In this document: in pieces, positions 7,143-16,714 of the stretch | How positions within the stretch are numbered: position 1 is the stretch's first letter | Layout of the letters: every line of letters starts with the position of its first letter | Origin: Petrimonas sp. | Lineage (GTDB): Bacteria; Bacteroidota; Bacteroidia; Bacteroidales; Dysgonomonadaceae | NCBI GenBank assembly: GCA_012839475.1 | Contig: DUNG01000034.1 | Span: 62,001 to 126,000 of the forward strand | DNA length: 64,000 nt | Direction: 5' to 3' | The notes under the pieces: generated by a model | Told to the model about the DNA's origin: nothing | Database searches by the model: none | The model's input: only the letters and a program-made list of their open reading frames with translations | Translations under genes and position numbers: made by a program

Positions 7143-10100
7143 ATGTATGTGACATTCAAAAAAACTACGAAAGCCATCCTGATAACCCTGTTATCGGGTG
7201 TGCTATTCATTTTATCGGCCAACGCTCAGACGGGCACGATAAATGTGAGGGGAACCATTACAGACGATACAGGCGAAGCAGTTATCGGCGCCAACATCCG
7301 TCTTCAAGGTACCTCTTTGGGAACCGTGACCGATTTCGATGGTCACTTCACGCTTCAAGCACCCGCGGACGGGGTATTGGAGATAAGCTACATCGGCTAC
7401 CGAACGCAAGAGATAGCCATTAACAACCGAACCACCATCAACGTAGTCATGGAGGAGGATTCTGAAATGCTGGAGGAGCTGGTGGTCATCGGGTATGGAA
7501 CAGTAAAGAAAGATGATGCCACCGGCTCTGTGATTGCTATAAGTGCAGATAAGATAAACAGGGGACTTGCGACTTCTCCTGCCGATCTGCTCGCGGGACA
7601 GATCGCGGGAGTCAGTGTTATCTCTTCAGGAGGTGCACCCGGCTCAGGCTCCAATATTCGTATTCGTGGCGGCTCCTCTATGTCTGCCAGCAACGATCCA
7701 CTGATTGTAATTGACGGGGTGCCTGTTGACAACACAAGTGGTATTAGCGGTATGGGCGACCCGTTAAGCACCATCAACGCGAACGATATTGAAACATTTA
7801 CGGTTTTGAAAGATGCCTCCGCAACCGCTATTTACGGCTCCCGCGCTTCTAACGGTGTTATTATTATTACAACCAAAAAGGGAAAATCGGGAAAAATCAG
7901 CCTCTCTTACAACGGTAACGTATCAATGAGTACACGTACCGGCTCAATAGACTTGATGGATGCCGCCACCTTCCGTAATCATGTTACCACACTGTTTGGA
8001 AGCGACAGCCCACAAGCGGCAGCATTGGGCAGTAGCAATACGAACTGGCAGGATGAGATATTTAAGAGCGCCGCTAGTACTGACCACAACGTAAGCGTCT
8101 CCGGCTCAATAATAGAGCTGATACCGTTCAGGGTTTCTGTGGGATACACAAAAGAGAACGGTATATTGCGCACTTCGGGTCTCGACAGGTACACCGGAAG
8201 CTTAAACCTCTCTCCCTCCCTTTTGGATGGAGCGTTGAAGTTGCAGCTTAATGCCAAGGGTGTCTACAACACCAACAGGTTCGCGGATAACGGAGCCATA
8301 AACTCCGCATCGCAATTCGACCCTACACAACCTATATATGATACAGGTTCAAAGTATGGGAACGGTTACTACATGTCGCTCAAACAGGCCGATGGCTCCC
8401 CCATCGATATAGCTATTGCTAACCCGGTCGCTATCTTAAATGAGAAATTCGATAAATCGAAAGTGTACAGGAGCATTGGAAACCTGCAGGCAGACTACCA
8501 GATGCCATTCCTGGAAGGGTTGCGCGCGAACCTTAACCTGGGTTACGACATCTCAAAGAGCAACGGCGACGTGATTATTAACGACAACTCCCCGATGACC
8601 TACACATGGGGTAGATACAAAGCCGGATGGGGAGAAAACTCACGGTACTACCAGCACAAACGCAATACACTGCTCGATTTCTACCTCAACTTTAACAGAG
8701 ATTTGGGTTCTGCACACAATATTGACGCCATGGCAGGTTACTCTTGGCAACATTTCTATTTTGAAACCGAAAATGAGTACCCCTATTCAGCGGCTATGCA
8801 GAAAGAAACTGGCAAAGAGTTTTACACAGATGGCAATGACTACTCGAGCGAAAGCTATGTGGTTTCATTTTTCGGACGTCTGAACTACTCACTTTTAGAC
8901 CGTTACCTCCTTACGGTTACTGTCCGTAACGACGGCTCTTCACGATTCAGCCCCGACAACCAGTGGGGTCTGTTTCCCTCTGCTGCTTTAGCATGGAAAA
9001 TTATCAATGAGCCCTTTATGAAAAACGCTGGCAATACCCTCTCTGAACTGAAACTTCGTCTCGGTTACGGGGTTACCGGACAGCAGAACTTGGGTAGCGG
9101 CGACTATCCGTGGATGGCGCGCTACAGCTACAGTCAGGCTGGAGCCAACTACTTCTTTGGAGATAAAAAGATCCCGCTTATACGACCCCTGGCATACGAT
9201 GAAGATCTGAAGTGGGAAGAGACAGCCACCTACAATATCGGACTTGATTACGGTTTCTTAAACAACAGGATAACCGGAGCTTTCGATGTTTATCACCGAA
9301 CGACTACCGACCTTTTGAACACCGTAGCGGTTGCCGCGGGTACCAACTTCAGTAATCAGCTCCTTACCAACGTGGGAGAGCTGGTAAACAAAGGTGTGGA
9401 GTTCAGCATTACGGGACGTCCCATCGTAAGTAAAGATATCAATTGGGAGGTGAGTTACAACATTACACACAACAAAAATGAGATTACCAAGCTTACCATA
9501 AATGATGACCCTAACTATGTTGGTGTGCGTTTTGGAGGAATAGATGGTGGTACCGGTAACAATATTGCTATTCATAGAGTGGGATATCCCGCGGGGTCGT
9601 TCTTTGTATACGAACAGGTATATGATAACGACGGCAAACCGGTGGACGGAGTTTTTGTAGACCAGAATGCCGATGGCAGCATCAATGAAGACGACCTGGT
9701 CGCGTATAAAAACTCTGCTCCCGATGTCCATATGGGGCTCTCTTCAAGATTCTCTTACAAGAAGTGGGACCTCAATTTCTCAATGAGGGCAAATCTTGGC
9801 AACTACGTGTACAACAATATACAGTCCAACAGAGAGGCAAAGTCCACGATATATGACCCTGCCGGCTGGTTGAAAAACAGGGTTAACAGTGCGACATATA
9901 CCGATTTTGAAAATGTTCGCTACCTCTCAAGTTACTATATTCAGGACGCGTCATTCCTGAAGATGGATAACATTTCATTGGGATACAACTTTGACCAGGT
10001 GATTAACAACCCCTTGTCGGGCAGACTCTATTTCACGGTAGAGAATCCTTTTGTAATAACCAATTACAAAGGTCTGGACCCTGAGTTTACTAACAACGGT

Positions 10101-10163
10101 ATTGACAACAATATCTACCCGCACCCGCGCGTATTTATTGTTGGTGTAAGTCTCAATTTTTAA
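7143..10163 (+). CDS. susC: SusC-like TonB-dependent transporter of the starch locus
   Basis: An outer membrane transporter importing maltooligosaccharides bound by SusD. The 1006-residue protein has a signal peptide (about 1-28), a carboxypeptidase-regulatory-like domain (about 32-107), the VVIGYGTVKK TonB-box region (about 116-125), a plug domain with LIVIDGVPVDN (about 194-204) and a 22-strand barrel ending in the expected aromatic VGVSLNF. It lacks an STN domain, so it does not signal to a FecR anti-sigma factor. SusD starts 7 bases later. Starch as substrate comes from the SusE/SusF-like and GH13 neighbours, not from this sequence alone. Confidence 0.95.
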   Translation: MYVTFKKTTKAILITLLSGVLFILSANAQTGTINVRGTITDDTGEAVIGANIRLQGTSLGTVTDFDGHFTLQAPADGVLEISYIGYRTQEIAINNRTTINVVMEEDSEMLEELVVIGYGTVKKDDATGSVIAISADKINRGLATSPADLLAGQIAGVSVISSGGAPGSGSNIRIRGGSSMSASNDPLIVIDGVPVDNTSGISGMGDPLSTINANDIETFTVLKDASATAIYGSRASNGVIIITTKKGKSGKISLSYNGNVSMSTRTGSIDLMDAATFRNHVTTLFGSDSPQAAALGSSNTNWQDEIFKSAASTDHNVSVSGSIIELIPFRVSVGYTKENGILRTSGLDRYTGSLNLSPSLLDGALKLQLNAKGVYNTNRFADNGAINSASQFDPTQPIYDTGSKYGNGYYMSLKQADGSPIDIAIANPVAILNEKFDKSKVYRSIGNLQADYQMPFLEGLRANLNLGYDISKSNGDVIINDNSPMTYTWGRYKAGWGENSRYYQHKRNTLLDFYLNFNRDLGSAHNIDAMAGYSWQHFYFETENEYPYSAAMQKETGKEFYTDGNDYSSESYVVSFFGRLNYSLLDRYLLTVTVRNDGSSRFSPDNQWGLFPSAALAWKIINEPFMKNAGNTLSELKLRLGYGVTGQQNLGSGDYPWMARYSYSQAGANYFFGDKKIPLIRPLAYDEDLKWEETATYNIGLDYGFLNNRITGAFDVYHRTTTDLLNTVAVAAGTNFSNQLLTNVGELVNKGVEFSITGRPIVSKDINWEVSYNITHNKNEITKLTINDDPNYVGVRFGGIDGGTGNNIAIHRVGYPAGSFFVYEQVYDNDGKPVDGVFVDQNADGSINEDDLVAYKNSAPDVHMGLSSRFSYKKWDLNFSMRANLGNYVYNNIQSNREAKSTIYDPAGWLKNRVNSATYTDFENVRYLSSYYIQDASFLKMDNISLGYNFDQVINNPLSGRLYFTVENPFVITNYKGLDPEFTNNGIDNNIYPHPRVFIVGVSLNF

Positions 10164-10169
10164 TTTTCT

Positions 10170-11798
10170 ATGAAGATGAAAACAATAAAATATATTTTCT
10201 TTTCTATTATCACTGCAATCCTGGTGATAGCGGGACTCTCCTCTTGTGTGGGCGATTTGAACACCATCCCTCTCGACCCTGAAGAGCATGTGTCGGACAT
10301 AGTCTTTACGGAAGATATAGCGCCCTATCAGCAGCTGCTCGCCAAGATTTATGCAGGGTTAGCAATCAGTGGCAACAGTGGTGGCGATGGCGATCCTGAT
10401 GTTGCCGGAGTTGACGGTGGCAGCCACGCCTCTTTTTTACGCGGGCTGTGGAACCTGCAGGAGCTTCCCACCGATGAAGCTCACTGTACTTGGAATGACG
10501 AAGGCATTCCCGACCTGAACCGCATAAGCTGGTCGGCAAACAACGTGTTTATAAAGGGGTTCTACTACAGGCTCTATTATCAGATAAACCTCTCTAATGC
10601 CCTTCTAAGGGAGACCACGGATGGGAAGCTTAACGATCGCGGTGCAAGCAGCGCGGTAAAAGATGAGTTAAAAGCATACAGGGCTGAAGCCCGTTTTTTA
10701 AGGGCACTCTCCTACTTCTATCTGCTGGACGCGTTTCACAATGTACCATTTGTAGATGAAAACAGTTCAATGAGCGATCTGCCCCCTCAAATAATGGCAA
10801 AAGAGCTGTTCGACTATATTGAGAAAGAGTTACTCGAATGCGAAGCCGATATGCTTGCCCCCTTTGTGGGATACGACAGCAAACACTACGGACGCGCGCA
10901 TAAAGCCGCCAACTGGGCACTACTGTCCAGGCTCTACCTGAATGCCGAAGCCTATATCGGACAGGCAAAATACAGCGAAAGTATCACCTACAGCAATAAG
11001 GTTATAAATAGCGGTTACTCTCTGGAACCTGTATACGGAGATCTATTTATGGCAGACAATCACACGTCCAAAGAGTTTATTTTCCCGATCAGATACGAGG
11101 GAGAGGAAACCCAAACCTGGGGAGGAATGACATTTCTGATCTGCAGCACTGTACCCTCAGCCCTGCAAAGCGAAGTGAACTCGGTCGGTGCCTGGCAGGG
11201 CAACCGTGCCCCCGTTTCGCTGCTTAGAACATTCGAGCGCGAAAACATCCATACCGAAGATAGTCGCTTCTTAATGCTCCGTCTCGATCAGACTGAGAAC
11301 GTGGAGATTGTAGACCAGTCGCTCTTTATTGACAACGGGATTCCTATTGTTAAATATTACAATGTGTATAGCGATGGCACTATGCCTCCAAGCAATATAG
11401 TCTATACCGATTTCCCGCTGTTCCGACTGGGAGAGATATACCTCAACTATGCCGAAGCGGTGTTAAGGGGCGGCAGCGGTGGTGACAAAACCACGGCCCT
11501 GCAACTTATAAATGATCTGCGCAAGCGGTCTTACAACAACGACAATGCCGCGACCATAGGAGCAGATGAGCTTACACTCGACTTCCTGCTGGACGAAAGA
11601 AGCAGAGAGCTGTTCTATGAAGCGCAACGTCGTACAGACCTTATACGCTTCAACAAGTTCACAGGCTCGTCGTATCTGTGGCCCTGGAAAGGCAACGTGG
11701 CCGAAGGTGTCGCGGTATCTGATCATTTCAAGGTTTATCCCTTGCCTGCCGATGATACCGGTGCGAATAACAATCTTGTACAGAATAGTGGATATTAA
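10170..11798 (+). CDS. susD: SusD-like glycan-binding lipoprotein of the starch locus
   Basis: A surface lipoprotein that caps SusC and captures starch chains. The 542-residue protein has a lipoprotein signal ending at LSSC (Cys26) and a SusD fold with tetratricopeptide-like helices. Family blocks include EARFLRALSYFYLLDAF (about 171-187) and a C-terminal DERSRELFYEAQRRTDLIRF block (about 471-490). The gene is 7 bases after susC and 22 bases before the SusE-like gene, so it is clearly in the same operon. Length and motifs are normal for RagB/SusD. Confidence 0.94.
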   Translation: MKMKTIKYIFFSIITAILVIAGLSSCVGDLNTIPLDPEEHVSDIVFTEDIAPYQQLLAKIYAGLAISGNSGGDGDPDVAGVDGGSHASFLRGLWNLQELPTDEAHCTWNDEGIPDLNRISWSANNVFIKGFYYRLYYQINLSNALLRETTDGKLNDRGASSAVKDELKAYRAEARFLRALSYFYLLDAFHNVPFVDENSSMSDLPPQIMAKELFDYIEKELLECEADMLAPFVGYDSKHYGRAHKAANWALLSRLYLNAEAYIGQAKYSESITYSNKVINSGYSLEPVYGDLFMADNHTSKEFIFPIRYEGEETQTWGGMTFLICSTVPSALQSEVNSVGAWQGNRAPVSLLRTFERENIHTEDSRFLMLRLDQTENVEIVDQSLFIDNGIPIVKYYNVYSDGTMPPSNIVYTDFPLFRLGEIYLNYAEAVLRGGSGGDKTTALQLINDLRKRSYNNDNAATIGADELTLDFLLDERSRELFYEAQRRTDLIRFNKFTGSSYLWPWKGNVAEGVAVSDHFKVYPLPADDTGANNNLVQNSGY

Positions 11799-11819
11799 CA
11801 GAAAAAATAAAACAATCGT

Positions 11820-12965
11820 ATGAAAAAGATATATGGCTTCACGATTTTTCTGATATCTCTGCTCTTTATGGCAGGGTGTCAAGAGGATGAAAAAATTGTC
11901 ATACAACAACCTGACAGTTTCGTACTTAATATCCCTAAGTACTCATCGGGCGTGTATGACCTGAAAAATGCCGGATTGGTTGAGTTTTCTACCAACCAGC
12001 CCGATTACGGTTTTACAGCGGCAACGCGATATTCGGTACAGCTCTCTTTAACGAAAGATTTCGCGGAATTTATTGATGTTCCGGGCAGCCACGACAAGGT
12101 GCGCTTTTATGTTCCTGCCGAAGATATCGCGCTGGCGCTTGTATCGCTTCATAAGGCTGAGGTCGAGGAGGATTATCCAACAGATCCCCATCCGCTCTTT
12201 GTACGGGTAGCGGCAACAATAGCTGACAGCAGGCTTGCACCTGTCTATTCCAATGTTATCGAGCTGCCACGGGTACTAGGCTACTTTGCTTTGGAACCGG
12301 TACAATTGCCGGAGGAGATGTATATTATTGGCAATGTCGCCGGAAACTGGGATTGGAACAACGCGACCGAGATGGTTCCGGTCTATGGAGCACCCGGCAA
12401 GTTCTGGTATATGCAATACCTGGGACAGACAGATGGAAATGAAGGCGATAACGCCCAAATTAAATTCAACTATGCAAAAGCATGGAACGGGAACGAACTT
12501 GGCCACGGGCAAGTTACTTTCGGTGATGAGTCGGTAACACTGGCCGCGCCGTCGGATGAAGGTGGCAATATAAAGATTGGCAATCCCGGCTGGTATATCG
12601 TGGTGGTTACCACCTCTCTCGATGGCAGAGACTACAAGTTCCAAGTAGATTTCTTAAAACCAGAGGCATATATCAAGGGACAGATTATAGGAGACAAATG
12701 GGACAACCTGCCGGAATTTATGTTTGAGGTGCCCGACCTCTCATTAGGTGCAGACGCCGACTTTATATCGCCCGCATTTACCAATGACGGGGAGATCCGC
12801 GCGAACATTCAACTGCCGGGTCAGGAGTGGTGGCATACCGAATTTTTGGTATTCAATGGCCTGTTTGTACCTCGCGGTACGGGAGGCGACCAGGATCGTA
12901 TTCAGGGGCAAGCCGGACAGCGGTTGTATATCAACTTTACCAAGAGAACCGGCAAAATAGAATAA
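11820..12965 (+). CDS. susE: SusE-like starch-binding outer membrane lipoprotein
   Basis: A 381-residue lipoprotein (lipobox AGC, Cys20, followed by Q-E-D-E, a surface-export type signal). The N-terminal half is the SusE Ig-like domain (about 35-150). A starch-binding module begins near 160 with MYIIGNVAGNWDWNNATEM, the aromatic-rich pattern of SusE/SusF carbohydrate-binding modules. A second, less typical C-terminal segment follows (about 285-381). In B. theta SusE binds starch at the cell surface. The start codon follows the leader AACAATCGT, a context shared with three other genes in this window. Family placement is secure; orthology to SusE proper is probable. Confidence 0.85.
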   Translation: MKKIYGFTIFLISLLFMAGCQEDEKIVIQQPDSFVLNIPKYSSGVYDLKNAGLVEFSTNQPDYGFTAATRYSVQLSLTKDFAEFIDVPGSHDKVRFYVPAEDIALALVSLHKAEVEEDYPTDPHPLFVRVAATIADSRLAPVYSNVIELPRVLGYFALEPVQLPEEMYIIGNVAGNWDWNNATEMVPVYGAPGKFWYMQYLGQTDGNEGDNAQIKFNYAKAWNGNELGHGQVTFGDESVTLAAPSDEGGNIKIGNPGWYIVVVTTSLDGRDYKFQVDFLKPEAYIKGQIIGDKWDNLPEFMFEVPDLSLGADADFISPAFTNDGEIRANIQLPGQEWWHTEFLVFNGLFVPRGTGGDQDRIQGQAGQRLYINFTKRTGKIE

Positions 12966-13062
12966 GCTCAATTTTATGGAACGAGCACGAGGTCACCCAG
13001 GCTAGTGCGTGACTACAAGCGAGTTACATAGAATATTTTTGAAAGTAATAATTTTAATCATA

Positions 13063-14493
13063 ATGAGAACAAAAATATATTTAATTACCCTGTTTGCTGT
13101 AACAATTGGTATGTTGTGGAGTTGCGATGATAGCGTTTACGACCATGTAGCGCAACCACCGCAAACAAGCGAACAGGAGGAGTTGCAGGAAACAACCGGA
13201 TTTAAGTTTGCCTTGGGAGACCAGCTTGCATCAGCCATTGTTCTCTCCGAAGAGCAACTTACGAGCGCTACCTTTAGCGCGGTTAAAACAACCTCCACCG
13301 GTAAATTGAGCGAAGGAGCATCCATCGATTTCTCTCTGAGGTTATCGAACACCGAATCGTTTGAAAATGCCGTGGATCTGTCGTCAATAACAGAAAACGG
13401 GGTCGCAACCATAACCGCGAACGATTTAAACGAGGCGGTTAAAACACTATATGGTAAAGCTCCTTATGAGCGGGATCTATACCTGGAGGTATTGTCCTAC
13501 ATTAAGGAGGGGGGAGAGAAGATTTTACTACCCGAGAAGAGTGTATTGGGACCCGTTAAGGTTACTCCCGTGGGTCCGGTAATTGAAACGGGGTACTACC
13601 TTATAGGAGATGCCAACGAGTGGAACTTCGACAATCTTGGAGATTACAAATTCTCCCATAGCGGAAAAGATGTGTATGAAGATCCTATCTTCACCCTGCT
13701 AGCGAACAATATTGAGGGCAACTTTAAAATTGTTCCCAAATCGTGCAAAGATGCCGGTTCTTGGGATGGCGTTCTGGGTAATCCCATTGACCAAAATCCC
13801 GCCCTTTCAGGAGAACTTGTCGGTGGCGGCGCGATGAGGATTGAAGCTCCCGGCTGGGTTAAGATCACGCTTAATATGATGGAGTATACATACAATATTG
13901 AGGTGATTGGCGAGATGAACCTTACACTCTACGTGGCAGGCAGTCACCAGGGCTGGGACCCGGGTACAGCTCCCACTGTCTATTGTCGCAATTTCGACTT
14001 CAAATATGATGGGTATGTCTATTTTGACGGCCCACACGCGTTTAAATTCACATCACAACCCAACTGGGGCGGCATAAATTATGGCGATAGCGGCAGCGAA
14101 GGTGTGCTCACCGATGACGGTGGTGCTGACAACTTGAATGTAACGGAAGCGGGTTACTATAGGCTAAACGTAGACCTTTCCGGTTCGCCCTACACCTACA
14201 CGGCCGAGAAAACCGAGTGGGGATTAATTGGGGATGCGACAGAAGGAGGCTGGGACAACTCAACACCTATGACCTATGACCCCGATACCAGAATGTGGAG
14301 CGTTTCAACCACACTTGAGGGGGGCAAGTCGTTCAAGTTCAGGGCCAACGAAGCTTGGGCGATCAACCTGGGCGGCGATATGGATAACCTGTCTTACGAT
14401 GGGGCTAACATCGATGTAGTAGAATCCGGCAACTATCTGATCACCCTCAACCTCAACAACCCCAAACAGTATAAAGCCAGGTTAATGAGATAG
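13063..14493 (+). CDS. susF: SusF-like starch-binding outer membrane lipoprotein
   Basis: I use the ATG at 13063, which gives a 476-residue lipoprotein with a clean signal peptide ending WSC (Cys21) followed by DDS, a surface-export signal. An upstream start at 13009 would bury the signal peptide. After an SusE/F-type N-terminal domain come three aromatic modules: GYYLIGDANEWNFDNLG (about 183-199), LYVAGSHQGWDPGTAP (about 289-304) and WGLIGDATEGGWDN (about 386-399). Three such modules match the layout of SusF. It is the fourth gene of the sus operon and is followed by a strong hairpin. Confidence 0.85.
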   Translation: MRTKIYLITLFAVTIGMLWSCDDSVYDHVAQPPQTSEQEELQETTGFKFALGDQLASAIVLSEEQLTSATFSAVKTTSTGKLSEGASIDFSLRLSNTESFENAVDLSSITENGVATITANDLNEAVKTLYGKAPYERDLYLEVLSYIKEGGEKILLPEKSVLGPVKVTPVGPVIETGYYLIGDANEWNFDNLGDYKFSHSGKDVYEDPIFTLLANNIEGNFKIVPKSCKDAGSWDGVLGNPIDQNPALSGELVGGGAMRIEAPGWVKITLNMMEYTYNIEVIGEMNLTLYVAGSHQGWDPGTAPTVYCRNFDFKYDGYVYFDGPHAFKFTSQPNWGGINYGDSGSEGVLTDDGGADNLNVTEAGYYRLNVDLSGSPYTYTAEKTEWGLIGDATEGGWDNSTPMTYDPDTRMWSVSTTLEGGKSFKFRANEAWAINLGGDMDNLSYDGANIDVVESGNYLITLNLNNPKQYKARLMR

Positions 14494-14535
14494 TAACTGT
14501 TTGTTTTACTCACTGTTTTTGAGTGGAAAAAATAC

Positions 14536-14570
14536 AATTGAGCAGGAGAGGTCCTCTCTCCTACTCAATT
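14536..14570 (+). terminator. Hairpin after susF
   Basis: Two 15-base arms (14536-14550 and 14556-14570) pair with one C-A mismatch around the 5-base loop GTCCT. No long T-run follows, so it may be a partial terminator or an mRNA-processing and stability element between susCDEF and the GH13 genes. Confidence 0.6.
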
Positions 14571-14656
14571 TCGTATAATGGCTGGTAGAATTGCAGTGCA
14601 GTTTACGCCAGTCGAGCCTGAAAGTAAGTAGACACCTATAAATGAAGGATTATTTA

Positions 14657-14762
14657 AAACATCAAAGGTTCACTAAAGTTAGACTATTCCTCGCCATGGC
14701 CTTGTCCAAGTAAACTTGTCCAATGCTCATTTGGCTTAACGGAATAGTTCCATACACTGAAA
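14657..14762 (+). other. Leader sequence interrupted by a 79-base structured insertion
   Basis: The block AAACATCAAAGGTTC (14657-14671) and the block CATACACTGAAA (14751-14762) are joined without a gap in the leader of the lipoprotein gene at 25419-26273. Here 79 bases (14672-14750) separate them. The insert ends in TTC, repeating the TTC before it. It contains an inverted repeat (AGACTATTCC at 14681-14690, GGAATAGTTC at 14741-14750) and two copies of CTTGTCCAA. It has no coding capacity. Confidence 0.55.
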
Positions 14763-14782
14763 CAAAAAAATAAAATAATCGT

Positions 14783-16687
14783 ATGAAAAAAACAAACAGC
14801 TTAAATACCTCATTACTACTATGCTTTATCTGCCTGTTTTGCTGTACAAGCCTGTTTTCGGCGAATAGTCAAAAAAAGCAATCCGATTCACCAATACATA
14901 TAACCAAAGATGTTGCTATTGAACCCGCCTTCTGGTGGAGCGGGATGGAAGAGACGGAACTACAACTGATGGTGTATGGTGAGTATATCGCTGACTACAC
15001 GGTGGAGGTGAACTCACCCCAGGTTCGCCTCAAGGAGACGGTGCGGCTGGATAGTCCCAACTACCTGATTCTCTACCTGGACATCTCGGAAAGCGAACCC
15101 GGGGCGTTTGACATCCTTTTCCACAACCAGGGAATAACGCATGGCTACCGGTACGAGCTGAAGGAGCGGAATCCCGACCGACTGAACATCGAGAGCTTCA
15201 ATTCGTCTGACGTGCTGTACCTGATCATGCCGGACCGGTTCGCTAACGGCGATCCGTCAAACGACCAAATCGAGATGCGGATGCCCTACCAGGTGGATCG
15301 TTCGCACCACAGCGCCCGGCACGGTGGCGACCTGAAGGGGATATCAGACCGGCTGGATTACCTGGCCGACCTGGGGGTAACGGCCATATGGCTCAACCCG
15401 GTCCTGGAGAACGACATGGAGGGCGGGTCGTACCACGGCTACGCGACCACCAACTACTATAACGTGGATCCCCGCTTCGGCACCAACGAGGAGTACGTGG
15501 AGCTGATCGCCAACGCGCACGCCAAAGGGATGAAAGTGGTGATGGACATGATCTTTAACCACTGCGGGAGCGACCACCCCTGGATGTACGACGTACCTTC
15601 GGCCGACTGGTTCAACAACCTGGACGAGTACGTGCAGACATCACATAGGAAGGAGATGTACTTCGACCCCTACGTCTCAAAATACGACTGGGACAAGATG
15701 GTGGACGGCTGGTTCGTACCCACCATGCCCGACTTGAACCAGCGCAACCGCCACGTGGCGAAGTACCTGATCCAAAACAGCATATGGTGGATCGAGTACT
15801 CGGGGGTAGACGGCATCCGCCAGGACACCTACCCCTACGCCGACTACGATATGATGGTGCGTTGGATCGAGGCGGTGGAAAGGGAGTACCCCAACTACAA
15901 CATCGTGGGCGAGGCGTGGCTTGACAACCCCATCGGAACGGCGTTCTGGCAGAGGAACAGTCCCTTCAACCCGAACGACACCAAACTGAAATCGGTGATG
16001 GACTTCCGCTTCATGGGACTGTCACACACCGCCTTCTTCGAGGAGACGGGCGGGTGGAACGGGGGGCTGCAAAGCATCTACGACCATATGACGTACGACT
16101 TTATCTACCCCGATATCCACAACGTGCTGCGCTTCCTGGATAACCACGACACCGACCGCTTCCTGAAGGAGTACCCCAAGAGTTCGGCCGACCTGTCGGG
16201 GTGGAAGCAGGGCATAACCTTCCTGCTCACCATGCCGGGCACCCCGCAAATCTACTACGGGACCGAGCTGCTCATGCATGGCAACAAGAGCCGGAGCGAC
16301 GGCGATATCCGCCTTGATGTGCCGGGAGGGTGGCCGGGAGACGCCGTGAACCAGTTCACCGAGGAGGGACGCGATGATCTGCAAAACGAGGCGTTCAACT
16401 TTATGAAGAAGCTGCTCCATTGGCGGAAAGGGAACGATGTGATCGCTTACGGCGGCATGAAGCACTACGTGCTGCAAAACGGGGTTTACGTGTACGAGCG
16501 GTACCTCGACAACGAGCAGGTGCTTGTCTTTATGAACGGCACCTCGAACGAGGTGGAAATAAACCTTGATCGTTACAGCGAGTCTATACGAGACAAGGGC
16601 GACTGGACCGACTTCCTGTCGGGCAGGAGCGTCACGCTGAACGAAACGTTGACCCTCGCCCCAAGGGAGATTCTCCTGCTGGAGTAG
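14783..16687 (+). CDS. GH13 neopullulanase/cyclomaltodextrinase (SusA-like)
   Basis: A GH13 glycosidase cleaving alpha-1,4-glucans. The 634-residue protein has a signal peptide (about 1-28) and a cyclomaltodextrinase-type N-terminal beta domain (about 35-125). The GH13 barrel has MDMIFNH (region I), GVDGIRQDTYPY with nucleophile Asp348, IVGEAW with acid/base Glu377, and FLDNHDTD with Asp456. The length is close to B. theta SusA (periplasmic neopullulanase), and I see no surface-export signal, so a periplasmic role in debranching and trimming imported oligosaccharides is likely. It lies 289 bases after susF and 27 bases before the second GH13 gene. Confidence 0.9.
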   Translation: MKKTNSLNTSLLLCFICLFCCTSLFSANSQKKQSDSPIHITKDVAIEPAFWWSGMEETELQLMVYGEYIADYTVEVNSPQVRLKETVRLDSPNYLILYLDISESEPGAFDILFHNQGITHGYRYELKERNPDRLNIESFNSSDVLYLIMPDRFANGDPSNDQIEMRMPYQVDRSHHSARHGGDLKGISDRLDYLADLGVTAIWLNPVLENDMEGGSYHGYATTNYYNVDPRFGTNEEYVELIANAHAKGMKVVMDMIFNHCGSDHPWMYDVPSADWFNNLDEYVQTSHRKEMYFDPYVSKYDWDKMVDGWFVPTMPDLNQRNRHVAKYLIQNSIWWIEYSGVDGIRQDTYPYADYDMMVRWIEAVEREYPNYNIVGEAWLDNPIGTAFWQRNSPFNPNDTKLKSVMDFRFMGLSHTAFFEETGGWNGGLQSIYDHMTYDFIYPDIHNVLRFLDNHDTDRFLKEYPKSSADLSGWKQGITFLLTMPGTPQIYYGTELLMHGNKSRSDGDIRLDVPGGWPGDAVNQFTEEGRDDLQNEAFNFMKKLLHWRKGNDVIAYGGMKHYVLQNGVYVYERYLDNEQVLVFMNGTSNEVEINLDRYSESIRDKGDWTDFLSGRSVTLNETLTLAPREILLLE

Positions 16688-16714
16688 CGAACAATGAACA
16701 ATTAGTAATTAACA

